NCBI GenBank assembly: GCA_951812805.1
Contig: CATOSZ010000004.1
Span: 281,495-345,494 of the forward strand
Length of the DNA: 64,000 nt
Direction: 5' to 3'
DNA from: an uncultured Alphaproteobacteria bacterium
GTDB taxonomy: Bacteria > Pseudomonadota > Alphaproteobacteria > GCA-2731375
In this document: positions 8,032-16,675 of the stretch, one piece after another
How the letters are laid out: every line of letters starts with the position of its first letter
How positions within the stretch are numbered: position 1 is the stretch's first letter
Notes under the pieces: model-generated
The model's input: only the letters and a program-made list of their open reading frames with translations
Told to the model about the DNA's origin: nothing
The model's database searches: none
Made by a program: the position numbers and the translations under genes

Positions 8032-9400
8032 CGCCCGGATCGAGGCCGACGGCCTCGAGTTCGCGCCGCACCTCGGCACAAAGCTCGGCCAGTGCCGCCT
8101 CGCTCTCCGCCTCGGCCCGCAGCACCACGACGGGCTGCGTGTTGGAGGCGCGCAGCAGCCACCACCCGGCCGCCGTCCGCACCCGCACCCCGTCGAGGGT
8201 GTTCACCTCGGCCTTGCGCGCCGCCAGGTTCCGGCGCACCTCCTCGACCAGATCGAACTTGCGTGCGTCGGGGCAATCGACCCGGATCTCCGGCGTGTTG
8301 ACCGCCGCCGGCAAGCTGTCACGCAACGCCGCGGCCGAGCCGCCGGAACGGGCGACCAGATCCATGAACCGAAGCGCCACATAGATCGCGTCGTCATGGC
8401 CGAAGAACTTGTCGGCCATGAAGATATGGCCGCTCATCTCGCCGGCCAGCGGCGCCTGCATCTTCGCCATCTCGTCCTTGATGACGGAATGGCCGGTCCG
8501 GCACATCACCGCCTTGCCGCCGGCCCGGGTGACCTCGTCGAACAGGGTCTGGCTGGACTTCACATCGGCCAGGATCGGCGCGCCCGGAAAATCGCGCAGC
8601 ACGTCGCGCGCCAGCAGGGTCAGCAGCTGATCGCCCCAGATGATCCGCCCCGACCCGTCGACCAGCCCGATGCGATCGCCGTCGCCGTCGAAGCCGACGC
8701 CGAAATCCAGCCCCTCGTCCCGCACCAGGGCGATCAGGTCCTGCAAGTTCTCCGCCACCGTCGGGTCCGGGTGATGGGCGGGAAAATTGCCGTCGATGCG
8801 TTCGTACAAGGTCAGATGGCGACCGGGCAGGCGTTCGATCAGGGCCTGCACCACGTCGCCGGTAGCGCCGTGTCCGCAATCCCAGGCGACGGCGAGCGGC
8901 GCCCGCGCCTCGTAAGTCGCGACCAACAGGTCGAGATAGGCCGGCACCACATCGTGGCTTTCCAGCACGCCGGGCCCCGTCGCCCAGTCCCCTCGGGCGG
9001 CGCGGGCGGCGAGATCCTGGATCGAGGGACCGAAGAACGGTTTGCCGCCGAGACTCATCTTGAAGCCGTTGTAGTCGGGCGGATTGTGCGAGCCGGTGAC
9101 CATGATGCCGCCGTCGCAGTTCAGCTCGTGCACTGCGAAATAGAGCTGCGGCGTCGGCCCGAGGCCGACCCGGCAGGCGGTCAGGCCCGCATCGCGGATG
9201 CCTTCCGCGACGGCCTGTTCGTAACCGGGTGAGCTGTGGCGGCCGTCATAGCCGGTGGCGAGGCGGGTGCCGCCGGCCGCGCCCGCGATGGTCGCCAGCG
9301 TGCGGCCGATGGCGTAGGCGTCGGCGGTGGAAATGGTCTCGTCGACGATGCCGCGGATATCGTATTCCCGCAGCACGCCGGGATCGAATGAGTGCGTCAT
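8021..9400 (-). CDS. phosphomannomutase/phosphoglucomutase, 459 aa
   Basis: An alpha-D-phosphohexomutase that interconverts hexose 1- and 6-phosphates for polysaccharide and sugar-nucleotide synthesis. The phosphoserine loop is MVTGSHNPPDYNGFK with Ser104. The Mg-binding loop is FDGDGDRIGLVD, the sugar loop region reads GEMSGHIFM, and the phosphate-binding loop near the C terminus reads RASNTQPVVVLRAEA. Size and motifs match AlgC/ManB-type bifunctional enzymes. It is coupled to psuG by an 11-bp overlap. Substrate preference cannot be read from sequence alone. Confidence 0.93.
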   Translation of the reverse strand: MTHSFDPGVLREYDIRGIVDETISTADAYAIGRTLATIAGAAGGTRLATGYDGRHSSPGYEQAVAEGIRDAGLTACRVGLGPTPQLYFAVHELNCDGGIMVTGSHNPPDYNGFKMSLGGKPFFGPSIQDLAARAARGDWATGPGVLESHDVVPAYLDLLVATYEARAPLAVAWDCGHGATGDVVQALIERLPGRHLTLYERIDGNFPAHHPDPTVAENLQDLIALVRDEGLDFGVGFDGDGDRIGLVDGSGRIIWGDQLLTLLARDVLRDFPGAPILADVKSSQTLFDEVTRAGGKAVMCRTGHSVIKDEMAKMQAPLAGEMSGHIFMADKFFGHDDAIYVALRFMDLVARSGGSAAALRDSLPAAVNTPEIRVDCPDARKFDLVEEVRRNLAARKAEVNTLDGVRVRTAAGWWLLRASNTQPVVVLRAEAESEAALAELCAEVRRELEAVGLDPGDAL

Positions 9401-9477
9401 GGAGAGGACATTCCGCTGCTGTTCGGATCACGTCAGGGGCGCCTTCTGCCATGCCCCTCCGCCCGGCGCAAGGCATC

Positions 9478-10257
9478 TCAGGCCGCCAGCAGAATGTCCT
9501 TCGCCTGGTTGATCTTGGCCGCCAGCCAGGTCGAGCCGCCCTGGTCGGGGTGCATCTTGTGCATCAGCCGCCGGTAGGCGTCCTTGATCTCCGCCGCGCC
9601 GGCTTCGGGCCCGACGCCGAGGATTTCACGCGCTTCGTCCACCGTCATTGCAGGCGGCCGGCCACCGGGCGGCGGGCGGCGGCCCCAGCCGCGTCCGACA
9701 TGCTCGTCCTCGTGCGCCCCGCCGGCACCGGCCGTCTCCGCCCCGCCCTGGGCCTGGGCGGTCTGTCGCCAGTCCTCGCCGACGGCACGATCGAGGTAGG
9801 TTTCCAGCAGCCGGGCCGAGTCGGGATCCTCGCGGTGACATTCGCCAAGCAGGGCGACCAGGTTTTCGAGGTCGAGGTCCGCCAGACGCTTGCCCGCGAA
9901 GGGACCGCGCAAGACCTCGCCGGACATGTCGCCGCTGTCGTGCTCGAGGGTCATGCGCAGCCAGGCGGTTTCGACCTTGGAGGTCCGCCCGCTCGGCTTC
10001 GTCGCACCGCCGCCACCCGGCATCCGCAGGGTCGGCACGTGAAACCCGCGATAGAGTTTCCAGGCGACGAACAGCAGCGCGGAGCCGAGGAAGAAGCGCC
10101 CGGTGAAGAGGAACACCAACCCAACGGCGCCCACCAGCCCGAAGCAGAGATAACGCAGGCCTTGCGCCAGCAGCTTCGGGTCGGCCGACACCAGCCAGCG
10201 CGAGGCGAGCAGGAAGGCCAGCAGCAGGCAGACACCGAGAACGAGATAGGCCAGCAT
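9478..10257 (-). CDS. membrane-anchored J-domain protein, 259 aa
   Basis: The N terminus carries two or three hydrophobic segments (MLAYLVLGVCLLLAFLLA; LCFGLVGAVGLVFLFTG; FFLGSALLFVAWKLY). The C terminus is a J domain with DAYRRLMHKMHPDQGG, HPD at about 236-238, so it should recruit and stimulate DnaK at the membrane. This architecture, with the J domain last, resembles Tim14/Pam18-like DnaJ proteins widespread in alphaproteobacteria. The middle (about 90-190) has no recognised domain. It starts 3 bp after the VWA gene stop, so they form one operon. Confidence 0.88.
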   Translation of the reverse strand: MLAYLVLGVCLLLAFLLASRWLVSADPKLLAQGLRYLCFGLVGAVGLVFLFTGRFFLGSALLFVAWKLYRGFHVPTLRMPGGGGATKPSGRTSKVETAWLRMTLEHDSGDMSGEVLRGPFAGKRLADLDLENLVALLGECHREDPDSARLLETYLDRAVGEDWRQTAQAQGGAETAGAGGAHEDEHVGRGWGRRPPPGGRPPAMTVDEAREILGVGPEAGAAEIKDAYRRLMHKMHPDQGGSTWLAAKINQAKDILLAA

Positions 10258-10260
10258 GGC

Positions 10261-11004
10261 TCACTTCACCTGATGCGCGATCGCCAGCACCTCGCCGCCC
10301 CACTTCTCGCCGTGGCTCAGCAGCGCACGGCGGCCGCCGGCGGCATAGACCGCGACGGCGCCGAGCAGCGCTTTCAGCTGTGCCGCGGACCCGGCGTCGA
10401 ACCGGCAATAGGCCCCGCTGGTCAGCTGCGCGACCTGACGGAAGCCCCGCTCGGCGTAGTCGAGGTGGCCTTCCTGGAAGAGGAAGCAGCGCACGCCACG
10501 CAGGCCGAGCTCGCCCGCCTTGGCACAGACCGCGTCGATCTCCTCCTCCAGCGCGTCGCCGACGAAGACCATGGCGTCGATCTTTCGTTCACTGTCCAGG
10601 CGGATGGCATAGTCCAGCATGCGCTCGAGCTGGGTCTGCCCGCCGAGGCAACGGACCCGGGTCATGTAGGGGATGAGCTTGGCGGCGCTGGAAACCCAGG
10701 GCGTCGTCTTCAGTTCCCGGTAGCCGCGATAGAATAGCAGCCGGACGTCGAGCCCGCCGAGGGTCGAGGCCTCGGCGAACATGTCGCCCTGGATCTGGCA
10801 GGCCATGTCCCAGGTCGGCTCGCGACTCGCGGTGGCGTCCATGGCGAACAGCAGCCGGCCACGCGATGCCTTCTCCCGGACACGCGGCATGTCGCGCACC
10901 GTGTCGAGAAAAGCCTGCACGTCGGCGGTGGCCTCCACCTGCCGTTCCGGGTCCTTGGCCGGCACGGGGGTTCCGTCCGCCCGGGTCCGATCCTCGCGCG
11001 TCAT
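10261..11004 (-). CDS. von Willebrand factor A-like domain protein, 247 aa
   Basis: A cytosolic protein whose core starts RGRLLFAMDATASREPTWD, a MIDAS-like D-x-T/S-x-S motif with one change (DATAS), and contains KIDAMVFVGDALEE, a typical VWA central strand. It likely mediates metal-dependent protein contacts. I chose ATG 11004 because AGGGAG lies eight bases upstream; the frame stays open to 11094 without a ribosome site. It is immediately followed by the membrane J-protein gene, and the tight spacing suggests a shared function in protein handling at the membrane. No ATPase partner is visible. Confidence 0.8.
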   Translation of the reverse strand: MTREDRTRADGTPVPAKDPERQVEATADVQAFLDTVRDMPRVREKASRGRLLFAMDATASREPTWDMACQIQGDMFAEASTLGGLDVRLLFYRGYRELKTTPWVSSAAKLIPYMTRVRCLGGQTQLERMLDYAIRLDSERKIDAMVFVGDALEEEIDAVCAKAGELGLRGVRCFLFQEGHLDYAERGFRQVAQLTSGAYCRFDAGSAAQLKALLGAVAVYAAGGRRALLSHGEKWGGEVLAIAHQVK

Positions 11005-11097
11005 GGCGAGAGCTCCCTGTGTTTCGCGCGGCGCTCGATCAAGTCTACCCGAAGCAGATGGGTCCAGCGACCCCCTCGCGCAAGCGGCCAGCAACCG

Positions 11098-11631
11098 TCA
11101 CCCGGGATGGCGCGGCGGATGGATCGGCTGGAAGGTTCGCACCCGCCAGCCCGCGGCCGCGGCGATGTTCGGCGGCGTTCCCGTCTGGCCGATCCGCACG
11201 CCCCGTTCCCGGATCGTCGCGTCCAGGCCGACGATGGCGAGCGGGGTGAAATCGTCGGACAACGGCGGTGCGGCATCCGTCAACCGATCGATCAGGACCA
11301 TCCAACCCGCCTCGCCCAGATCCATGTCGGCGATATCGCCTTGCACCAGGTTGCGGTCCCAGTTGGTCATCTTCGCCCGGAAGACCGGGTCGACCGAAGT
11401 GCGCCCGGCCCGCGAGGTGTAGTTCTCACTCTCCAGAACCTCCGGTCCCGTCAGACGGTAGACGGCGAGAAACGGCGCGTCGGCGGTGGGATCGCATGCG
11501 TAGCGCTGAGCCGACAGGAAGCCCGGAATGCTCAACAGCATGGAGATGTGCTTTCGATAGAAGCCGTCGAACGCGGCGCGATCCTCGCTCGCGGGATAGT
11601 GCATCTCCACCATGTAGAAGGTCGTCGTCAC
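11098..11631 (-). CDS. EthD/ABM-like small protein, 177 aa
   Basis: The N-terminal half (FYMVEMHYPASEDRAAFDGFY, then GFLSAQRYACDP) resembles the dimeric alpha-beta-barrel fold shared by EthD-like and antibiotic-monooxygenase-like proteins. The second half is a domain I do not recognise. GTG 11631 overlaps the stop of the cupin gene (GTGA), a typical coupled start. Neighbours are a double-cupin protein and an SDR, so a role in degrading a small organic acid or aromatic product is likely. No catalytic residues can be named. Confidence 0.75.
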   Translation of the reverse strand: MTTTFYMVEMHYPASEDRAAFDGFYRKHISMLLSIPGFLSAQRYACDPTADAPFLAVYRLTGPEVLESENYTSRAGRTSVDPVFRAKMTNWDRNLVQGDIADMDLGEAGWMVLIDRLTDAAPPLSDDFTPLAIVGLDATIRERGVRIGQTGTPPNIAAAAGWRVRTFQPIHPPRHPG

Positions 11632-12419
11632 GGGCGCTTCACCGTGTCGTCGGGTCGCTGCATGTAGGCGGCCGGATCGCGTTTCGCGAGCGCGATCGGG
11701 TCGGAGCCGGGACGCGCCGTCGGGCGGGCGAATTGCAGGATCAGCACGTCCGCGCCGGCCGGGCCCGCTTGCAGCCGTGCCGGGGCCTCGCCCGGCTGGA
11801 CATGGATCAGCGAGTGGCGATCGAGGTCCGCGCCGTCGCGGCTCAATTCCCCATCGCAGACTAGATAGTACTGCCCGCCCGCGTCCGAGGTGGGCCCTTC
11901 CGCCGCGGCACCCGGGCCGAGGCGAAGACCGATGGCGAAGACGCCGTCGTCCTGGGGCGCCATCAACGCCGTTTCCACCACCTCCCCCGGCGCCGGCACC
12001 GGGCCCGAGCGGTCGAAATGACCGGCGATGTTGCGGCCCGCCCGGCAGGGCATGTTGTGCTTGTTGCCCGGCATGGCGAAGAAGCCGCCGCTGGCGATCG
12101 GGCGGAGCGTGAAGAAGGCGAAGCCCTTCTCCTCGCCGCGGATCGGGCCGTAGGGCGTATAGGCGTCGGCATACTGGAAGGTGACCGGGTTCGCCGCCTT
12201 CTTGCCCATGGCGCATTCGCCCTCGACCACCACCTGGTACTGGTCGATGTCGTGGAAATGCGGCGGGATCAACGCGCCCGGATAAAGCCTGTCGACGAGA
12301 AAGGCCTGCGGCTCGGCGTTGATCGTGCCGGGCGAGCCGATGTAATCGAACCGCTTGCCCGTGCCCTCGGCCCGAACCACTTCCACTTCGCTCGCTTCAC
12401 TTGCCGCCACCGCCCGCAT
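11628..12419 (-). CDS. cupin-fold protein, 263 aa
   Basis: Metal-binding cupin motifs can be seen: LIPPHFHDIDQYQVVVEGE (H-x-H then Q/E) forms the first barrel, and a second, weaker barrel contains GGQYYLVCDGEL followed by LIHVQPGEAP. Size and duplication suit a bicupin enzyme or binding protein. It ends in a 4-bp overlap with the ABM-like gene and starts 75 bp after the SDR stop, so the three form an operon. The substrate is unknown. Confidence 0.78.
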   Translation of the reverse strand: MRAVAASEASEVEVVRAEGTGKRFDYIGSPGTINAEPQAFLVDRLYPGALIPPHFHDIDQYQVVVEGECAMGKKAANPVTFQYADAYTPYGPIRGEEKGFAFFTLRPIASGGFFAMPGNKHNMPCRAGRNIAGHFDRSGPVPAPGEVVETALMAPQDDGVFAIGLRLGPGAAAEGPTSDAGGQYYLVCDGELSRDGADLDRHSLIHVQPGEAPARLQAGPAGADVLILQFARPTARPGSDPIALAKRDPAAYMQRPDDTVKRP

Positions 12420-12494
12420 GCCGCGTCTCTCCCGCCGTTGACTGTCGGCGCGGAGACTAACACGCCCGGCGCCACGCGTGCCATTGCCCGGCCC

Positions 12495-13283
12495 TCAGTC
12501 CTCGGCCATCGACTGGCCCGGCATGTGGTTGAAGACGGAATGGGTGAGGCCGCCGTCGGCCAGCAGGCTCTGGCCGGTCAGGTATTTCGCCGCCGGGCTC
12601 AACAGGAAGGCGACGACGCCCGCCATGTCGTCCGTCGCATCGGCGATATGGCCGAGCGGAACCAGCGCCTCACGCTCGGCCTTCATGCGGTTGTCGGCAT
12701 AGACCCGGGCCGAAAGGGGCGTGTGCACCGCGCCCGGCGAGAGGGCGTTGACGCGGATGCCGTCCGGGCCCCATTCCTGCGCGAGCTGGCGGACCAGCAT
12801 GATCAAGGCCGCCTTGGTCGTCGAATAGGCGCCGAGGCCGCGGTAGGGCATGTGACCCGCGCTCGACGCCGTGGCGACGATGGCACCCCGGCTTTGCTTC
12901 AGGGCAGGATAGGCCGCACGGGCGAGCAGCCAGGTCGCCCGCAGGTTGACGTTCATCATCTCGTCCCAAGTCTCGACCGACATCTCGGCAAGCGGGGCCG
13001 GACGGCTGATGCCGGCGTTGGAGACCAGCGCATCGAGCCCGCCGAAGGCATCCGCCGCCGCGCCCACCAGACGATCCGCCGTCTCGACCTCGCCGACGTC
13101 GCCGGTAAGCGGCAGAACCTCCGCGCCCAAACCTTCGAGCTCCGCCGTCATGGCGTCGAGCGTCGCCATCTCGTCGCGCTCGCAGAGTGCGATCGACAAG
13201 GGGGCGCCGTTCCGCTCCCGAGCCAGGCGCCGCGCGATGCCGCCGCCGATGCCCCGGCTTCCACCGGTGATGAGAATACGCAT
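12495..13283 (-). CDS. SDR-family NAD(P)-dependent oxidoreductase, 262 aa
   Basis: A classical short-chain dehydrogenase. The cofactor loop is TGGSRGIGGGIA near residue 7, followed by the NAG motif in VSNAGISRPA, a catalytic Ser in ATASSAGHM, and YSTTKAAL as the Tyr-x-x-x-Lys pair. ATG 13283 is preceded by GGGGAG; the longer frame to 13388 is an artefact that runs into the divergent MFS gene. First gene of the cupin / ABM-like operon. Substrate not inferable. Confidence 0.9.
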   Translation of the reverse strand: MRILITGGSRGIGGGIARRLARERNGAPLSIALCERDEMATLDAMTAELEGLGAEVLPLTGDVGEVETADRLVGAAADAFGGLDALVSNAGISRPAPLAEMSVETWDEMMNVNLRATWLLARAAYPALKQSRGAIVATASSAGHMPYRGLGAYSTTKAALIMLVRQLAQEWGPDGIRVNALSPGAVHTPLSARVYADNRMKAEREALVPLGHIADATDDMAGVVAFLLSPAAKYLTGQSLLADGGLTHSVFNHMPGQSMAED

Positions 13284-13372
13284 GCTTATCTCCCCGCCCT
13301 GGGCTACCGTGCGCCCGTCGGCGACCACGATAGGCGCGGCACCCCGACCCCGGCAATGCCGCGAGCCCGGAC

Positions 13373-14899
13373 ATGAGCATCGATGCAAGCGAGCCCGAGC
13401 GCCTGACGCGCTTCCACCAGGTGATGATCCTGGTATCGATCTCGCTCGGCACCCTGATCTACGGCCTGACGCTGACCGTGGCCAACGTGGTGCTGCCGCA
13501 GATCCAGGGCGGGCTGGCGGCGACGCAGGACCAGATCGCCTGGATCGTCACCTTCAACATCGTGGCGACGGCGGTGGCGACGCCGACCACCGGCTGGCTC
13601 GCCGCGCGGCTCGGCAGGCGGCGGCTGATGCTCTACGCGCTCGCCGGGTTCACCGTGTCGACCCTGCTGTGCGGGACCGCCGACAGCCTGCCGGAGTTGA
13701 TCCTCTACCGGATTGCCCAGGGCGCCTTCGGCGCGCCGACGATGCCGCTCGCGCAAGCGATAATCCTGGACGTGTTTCCCCGCCGCCTGCACGCGCTCGC
13801 CACCATGTGCTGGGGCCTCGTCTCCGTCACCGGCACCTTCATCGGCCCGCTGTTCGGCGGCCATGTCGGCGAGGAGATGGACTGGCGCTGGGCCTTCTAC
13901 CTAATCGCGCCATTCGGCATCACCGCCTGGCTCGGTTGCTGGATCTTCCTGACGGAGGGTCGGCGCCAGCCGCGGGTACCGCTCGACTGGACCGGGTTCC
14001 TCTCGCTCATCATCGCGATTGGCGCCTTTCAACTGATGCTCGACCGGGGTCAGAGCCAGGACTGGTTCGAGTCGCCGGAAATCATCCTCGAGGCGGTCGT
14101 CGCCCTGGTCGCCTTCTATCTCTTCATCGTGCACAGCCTGACCGCGGCCAATCCCTTCATCAACCTGCGGCTCTTCCTCAACCGCAACTTCGTCATCGGC
14201 CTGGCGCTGGCCTTCGCCTTCGGGATGCTGTTCCTGGTGCCGACGGTGCTGTTCCCGCCGCTGCTGCAGAACCTGCGCGGCTTTCCCGAGTCGAGCATCG
14301 GCATCCTGCTGTCGGCCCGCGGCATCGGCAACTGGCTCGCCTTCATGATCGTCGTGCAGATGACCAACTTCAATCCGCGCCTGACCATCGGCCTCGGCTT
14401 CTTCTGTCACGTCCTCGCCGGGCTCGCCATGGCCAGCCTCGACATCAACCTCACCCCGACGAGCGTGTTCTGGACCAATACCCTTCAGGGCTTCGGCGTC
14501 GGCCTGATCTATGTGCCGATGACCATCATCGCATTCTCGACCCTGCCGCCCGACGACTTCGCCGAAGGCTCGGCCCTCTTCCATCTGCTGCGCAACCTCG
14601 GCAGTTCGGTCTTCATTTCGATCTGCGTCGCCCTGGTGGTGCGAACCACCGCCTCGAGCTACGCCGGCTTCACCGAACAGGTCTCGCTCTATAACGAGTT
14701 CTTCCGCTACGGCGCGCAGGCCGGCGGCTGGGGGGTGGAGAGTACGGGCGAGCTGCGGGCCCTCTCCGGCGAGATCCGCCGTCAGGCCTCGATGATCGGC
14801 TACATCAACGCGTTCTATCTCTATACGGTCGCGGCGGCCTGCGTGCTGCCCCTCCTCCTCCTGGTCAAGACGCCGCCACGGGTGCGCGCCGCCGCCTGA
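13373..14899 (+). CDS. MFS exporter of the DHA2 (EmrB/QacA) family, 508 aa
   Basis: An inner-membrane proton-coupled drug or metabolite exporter with about 14 predicted membrane segments. The signature TGWLAARLGRRRLMLYAL (loop 2-3) and the antiporter motif C region WGLVSVTGTFIGPLFGG (segment 5) are typical of 14-TM EmrB-like pumps. The usual partner, an EmrA-type membrane-fusion protein, is not adjacent, so it may act alone or with a distant adaptor. It is divergent from the SDR operon with 89 bp between the starts, allowing shared regulation. Confidence 0.92.
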   Translation: MSIDASEPERLTRFHQVMILVSISLGTLIYGLTLTVANVVLPQIQGGLAATQDQIAWIVTFNIVATAVATPTTGWLAARLGRRRLMLYALAGFTVSTLLCGTADSLPELILYRIAQGAFGAPTMPLAQAIILDVFPRRLHALATMCWGLVSVTGTFIGPLFGGHVGEEMDWRWAFYLIAPFGITAWLGCWIFLTEGRRQPRVPLDWTGFLSLIIAIGAFQLMLDRGQSQDWFESPEIILEAVVALVAFYLFIVHSLTAANPFINLRLFLNRNFVIGLALAFAFGMLFLVPTVLFPPLLQNLRGFPESSIGILLSARGIGNWLAFMIVVQMTNFNPRLTIGLGFFCHVLAGLAMASLDINLTPTSVFWTNTLQGFGVGLIYVPMTIIAFSTLPPDDFAEGSALFHLLRNLGSSVFISICVALVVRTTASSYAGFTEQVSLYNEFFRYGAQAGGWGVESTGELRALSGEIRRQASMIGYINAFYLYTVAAACVLPLLLLVKTPPRVRAAA

Positions 14900-14938
14900 C
14901 CGCATAGACTTCCCCCCCGGGGGCCCGAGGAGACGAAC

Positions 14939-15787
14939 ATGATCAGACTTCCCACGGCGGCACTGCTCGCCCTTATCGCCACGAGCGCGAGTGCTTTCGA
15001 GGCGCAGTTCCTCGATACGAGCGAGGCGTTTCTCGGCAATCCGCACGACGTGAAGCTGTCCGCCGACGGCACGCGGCTTTACGTCTCCGACGTCGACAAC
15101 GACCAGGTGGCGATCCTGGACGCGGCCAGCCTGAAGCGCCTCGCCGCCTTCGGCCGGGACGAGCAGAACGGCACCCACGACATCGACTTAGGCCCGGACG
15201 GACGAATGTATGTCGCCGATACGCACAACCATCGCATCGCGATCTACGTCCTCGACGGCGACTCCGGCCGCCTGGTCGGTGAGATCCGGGGCGGCTTCTC
15301 CAAGCCCGAGGGCGTGCTGGTCGCCCCGGACGGGCGCGTCTACGTCACCGGGGCCGGCAGCGGCAACATCCTGTTGTTCCAGGACGGCGAGGCGATCGCC
15401 GAACAAGGCGGCCTGAGCGCGCCGCACGACGTGGCCTTCGCGCCGAACGGCGATATCTGGGTCGCGGACGCCGGCAACGACCGCATGCTGCGCCTCGCAC
15501 CGGACCTGCGGGCGCTGGGGGAGCTGAGCGGCCCGGCCTACGGCTTCAGAGGGCCGCGCTATCTCGACGTGGCGCCGGACGGCACGCTGATCGTCGCCGA
15601 CAAGTACAGCCACGCCATCAAGGTCGTCGCGGCGGACGGCCGCCTGCGCGGCGTCATCGGCGGCGACGGCGCCGGGCGCGGTCCGGGCAAGTTCCGCACG
15701 CCGGAGGGCGTGGCGCTCCGCGGCGATACCGTCTGGCTTTCCGATAGCGGCAATGACAGGATCGTGCGCTATCGGCTGAGGTGGTGA
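14939..15787 (+). CDS. exported NHL-repeat beta-propeller protein, 282 aa
   Basis: A signal peptide (LPTAALLALIATSASA) precedes about six NHL repeats of the form GPDGRMYVADTHNHRIAIY, APDGRVYVTGAGSGNILLF and APDGTLIVADKYSHAIKVV. This is the fold of bacterial NHL/SMP-30-like propellers such as periplasmic lactonase- or lyase-like proteins. The ATG follows GAGGAGA. It ends 8 bp before the phosphoesterase ATG, whose ribosome site lies at the end of this gene, so the two are coupled. Function unknown; no catalytic set is certain. Confidence 0.82.
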   Translation: MIRLPTAALLALIATSASAFEAQFLDTSEAFLGNPHDVKLSADGTRLYVSDVDNDQVAILDAASLKRLAAFGRDEQNGTHDIDLGPDGRMYVADTHNHRIAIYVLDGDSGRLVGEIRGGFSKPEGVLVAPDGRVYVTGAGSGNILLFQDGEAIAEQGGLSAPHDVAFAPNGDIWVADAGNDRMLRLAPDLRALGELSGPAYGFRGPRYLDVAPDGTLIVADKYSHAIKVVAADGRLRGVIGGDGAGRGPGKFRTPEGVALRGDTVWLSDSGNDRIVRYRLRW

Positions 15788-15795
15788 GGACGACG

Positions 15796-16653
15796 ATGAA
15801 GTTCCTGCACGTGACCGATCCGCACCTGGTGCCCGCCGGCGAACCGCTCTGCGCATTGGCGCCGAGCGAGCGTTTGCGCGCCGTCGTCGCCGATATCGCG
15901 CGCACCCAGGCGGACGCGGACTTCATGGTGCTGACCGGCGATCTTTCCTATCACGGCCGCGAACCGGCCTACCGAGAATTGCGGGCGATCCTCGCCGACC
16001 TCGAGATGCCGTGCCATCTGCTGATCGGCAACCACGACGACCGCGCCGCCTTCCAGCGGATCTTTCCCGAAACACCGCGCGACGAGAACGGCTTCGTGCA
16101 ATATGTCGTCGAATGCGAGGCCGGCGCCTTCATCATGCTGGACACCGTCGAGGACGGGGCGGAAGGCGGCGTCCTCTGTCCGGCCCGCCTGGACTGGCTG
16201 GCCGCCCGCCTGGACGAACGCGCGGGCGAGGCGGTCTTCGTCTTCCTGCATCACCCCCCGCACGCCATCGGCATCGGCGCGCTCGACTCCAGCCGGCTGG
16301 CCCAGGCCGCCCCGCTCGCCGAGCTGTTGCGGGCGCATGGCGGTGTCCGGCACATCTTCTACGGACATGTCCACCGGGCCATCGCCGGGTCCTGGCACGG
16401 TATTCCGGCGACGACGCTGCCCGGCACCAACCATCAGGTCGGCCTGCACCTCGGGCCCGAGGACGAGATGGTCGGCACCCACGAGCCGCCCGCCTACGGC
16501 GTCGTGCTGATCGAGGACGAGAGCGTCAGCGTCCATCAGCGCTATTTCCTCGACCGCTCCCCCCGCTTCCAACTGATGGATCCACGTTCGAAGCGGGCTG
16601 CCCGCGCGGCGGAGCTGGTGCCCGCCTCCGCGCCGTTGGATCGATTGGTCTAG
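15796..16653 (+). CDS. calcineurin-like metallophosphoesterase (CpdA/GpdQ type), 285 aa
   Basis: A dinuclear metal phosphodiesterase. Ligand motifs are in order: D8-x-H10 (VTDPH), GD49LSYHG, GN79H80DD, H-H in FLHHPPHAIG, and GHVH in FYGHVHRA. The set and size fit the class III cyclic-nucleotide / glycerophosphodiester phosphodiesterases. ATG 15796 with GAGGAC upstream is preferred to GTG 15781. It stands at the head of a run with Gfo/Idh/MocA and an acyl ligase. The natural substrate is not clear from sequence. Confidence 0.9.
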   Translation: MKFLHVTDPHLVPAGEPLCALAPSERLRAVVADIARTQADADFMVLTGDLSYHGREPAYRELRAILADLEMPCHLLIGNHDDRAAFQRIFPETPRDENGFVQYVVECEAGAFIMLDTVEDGAEGGVLCPARLDWLAARLDERAGEAVFVFLHHPPHAIGIGALDSSRLAQAAPLAELLRAHGGVRHIFYGHVHRAIAGSWHGIPATTLPGTNHQVGLHLGPEDEMVGTHEPPAYGVVLIEDESVSVHQRYFLDRSPRFQLMDPRSKRAARAAELVPASAPLDRLV

Positions 16654-16675
16654 GACGACAGCGGGAGCGAACGCC

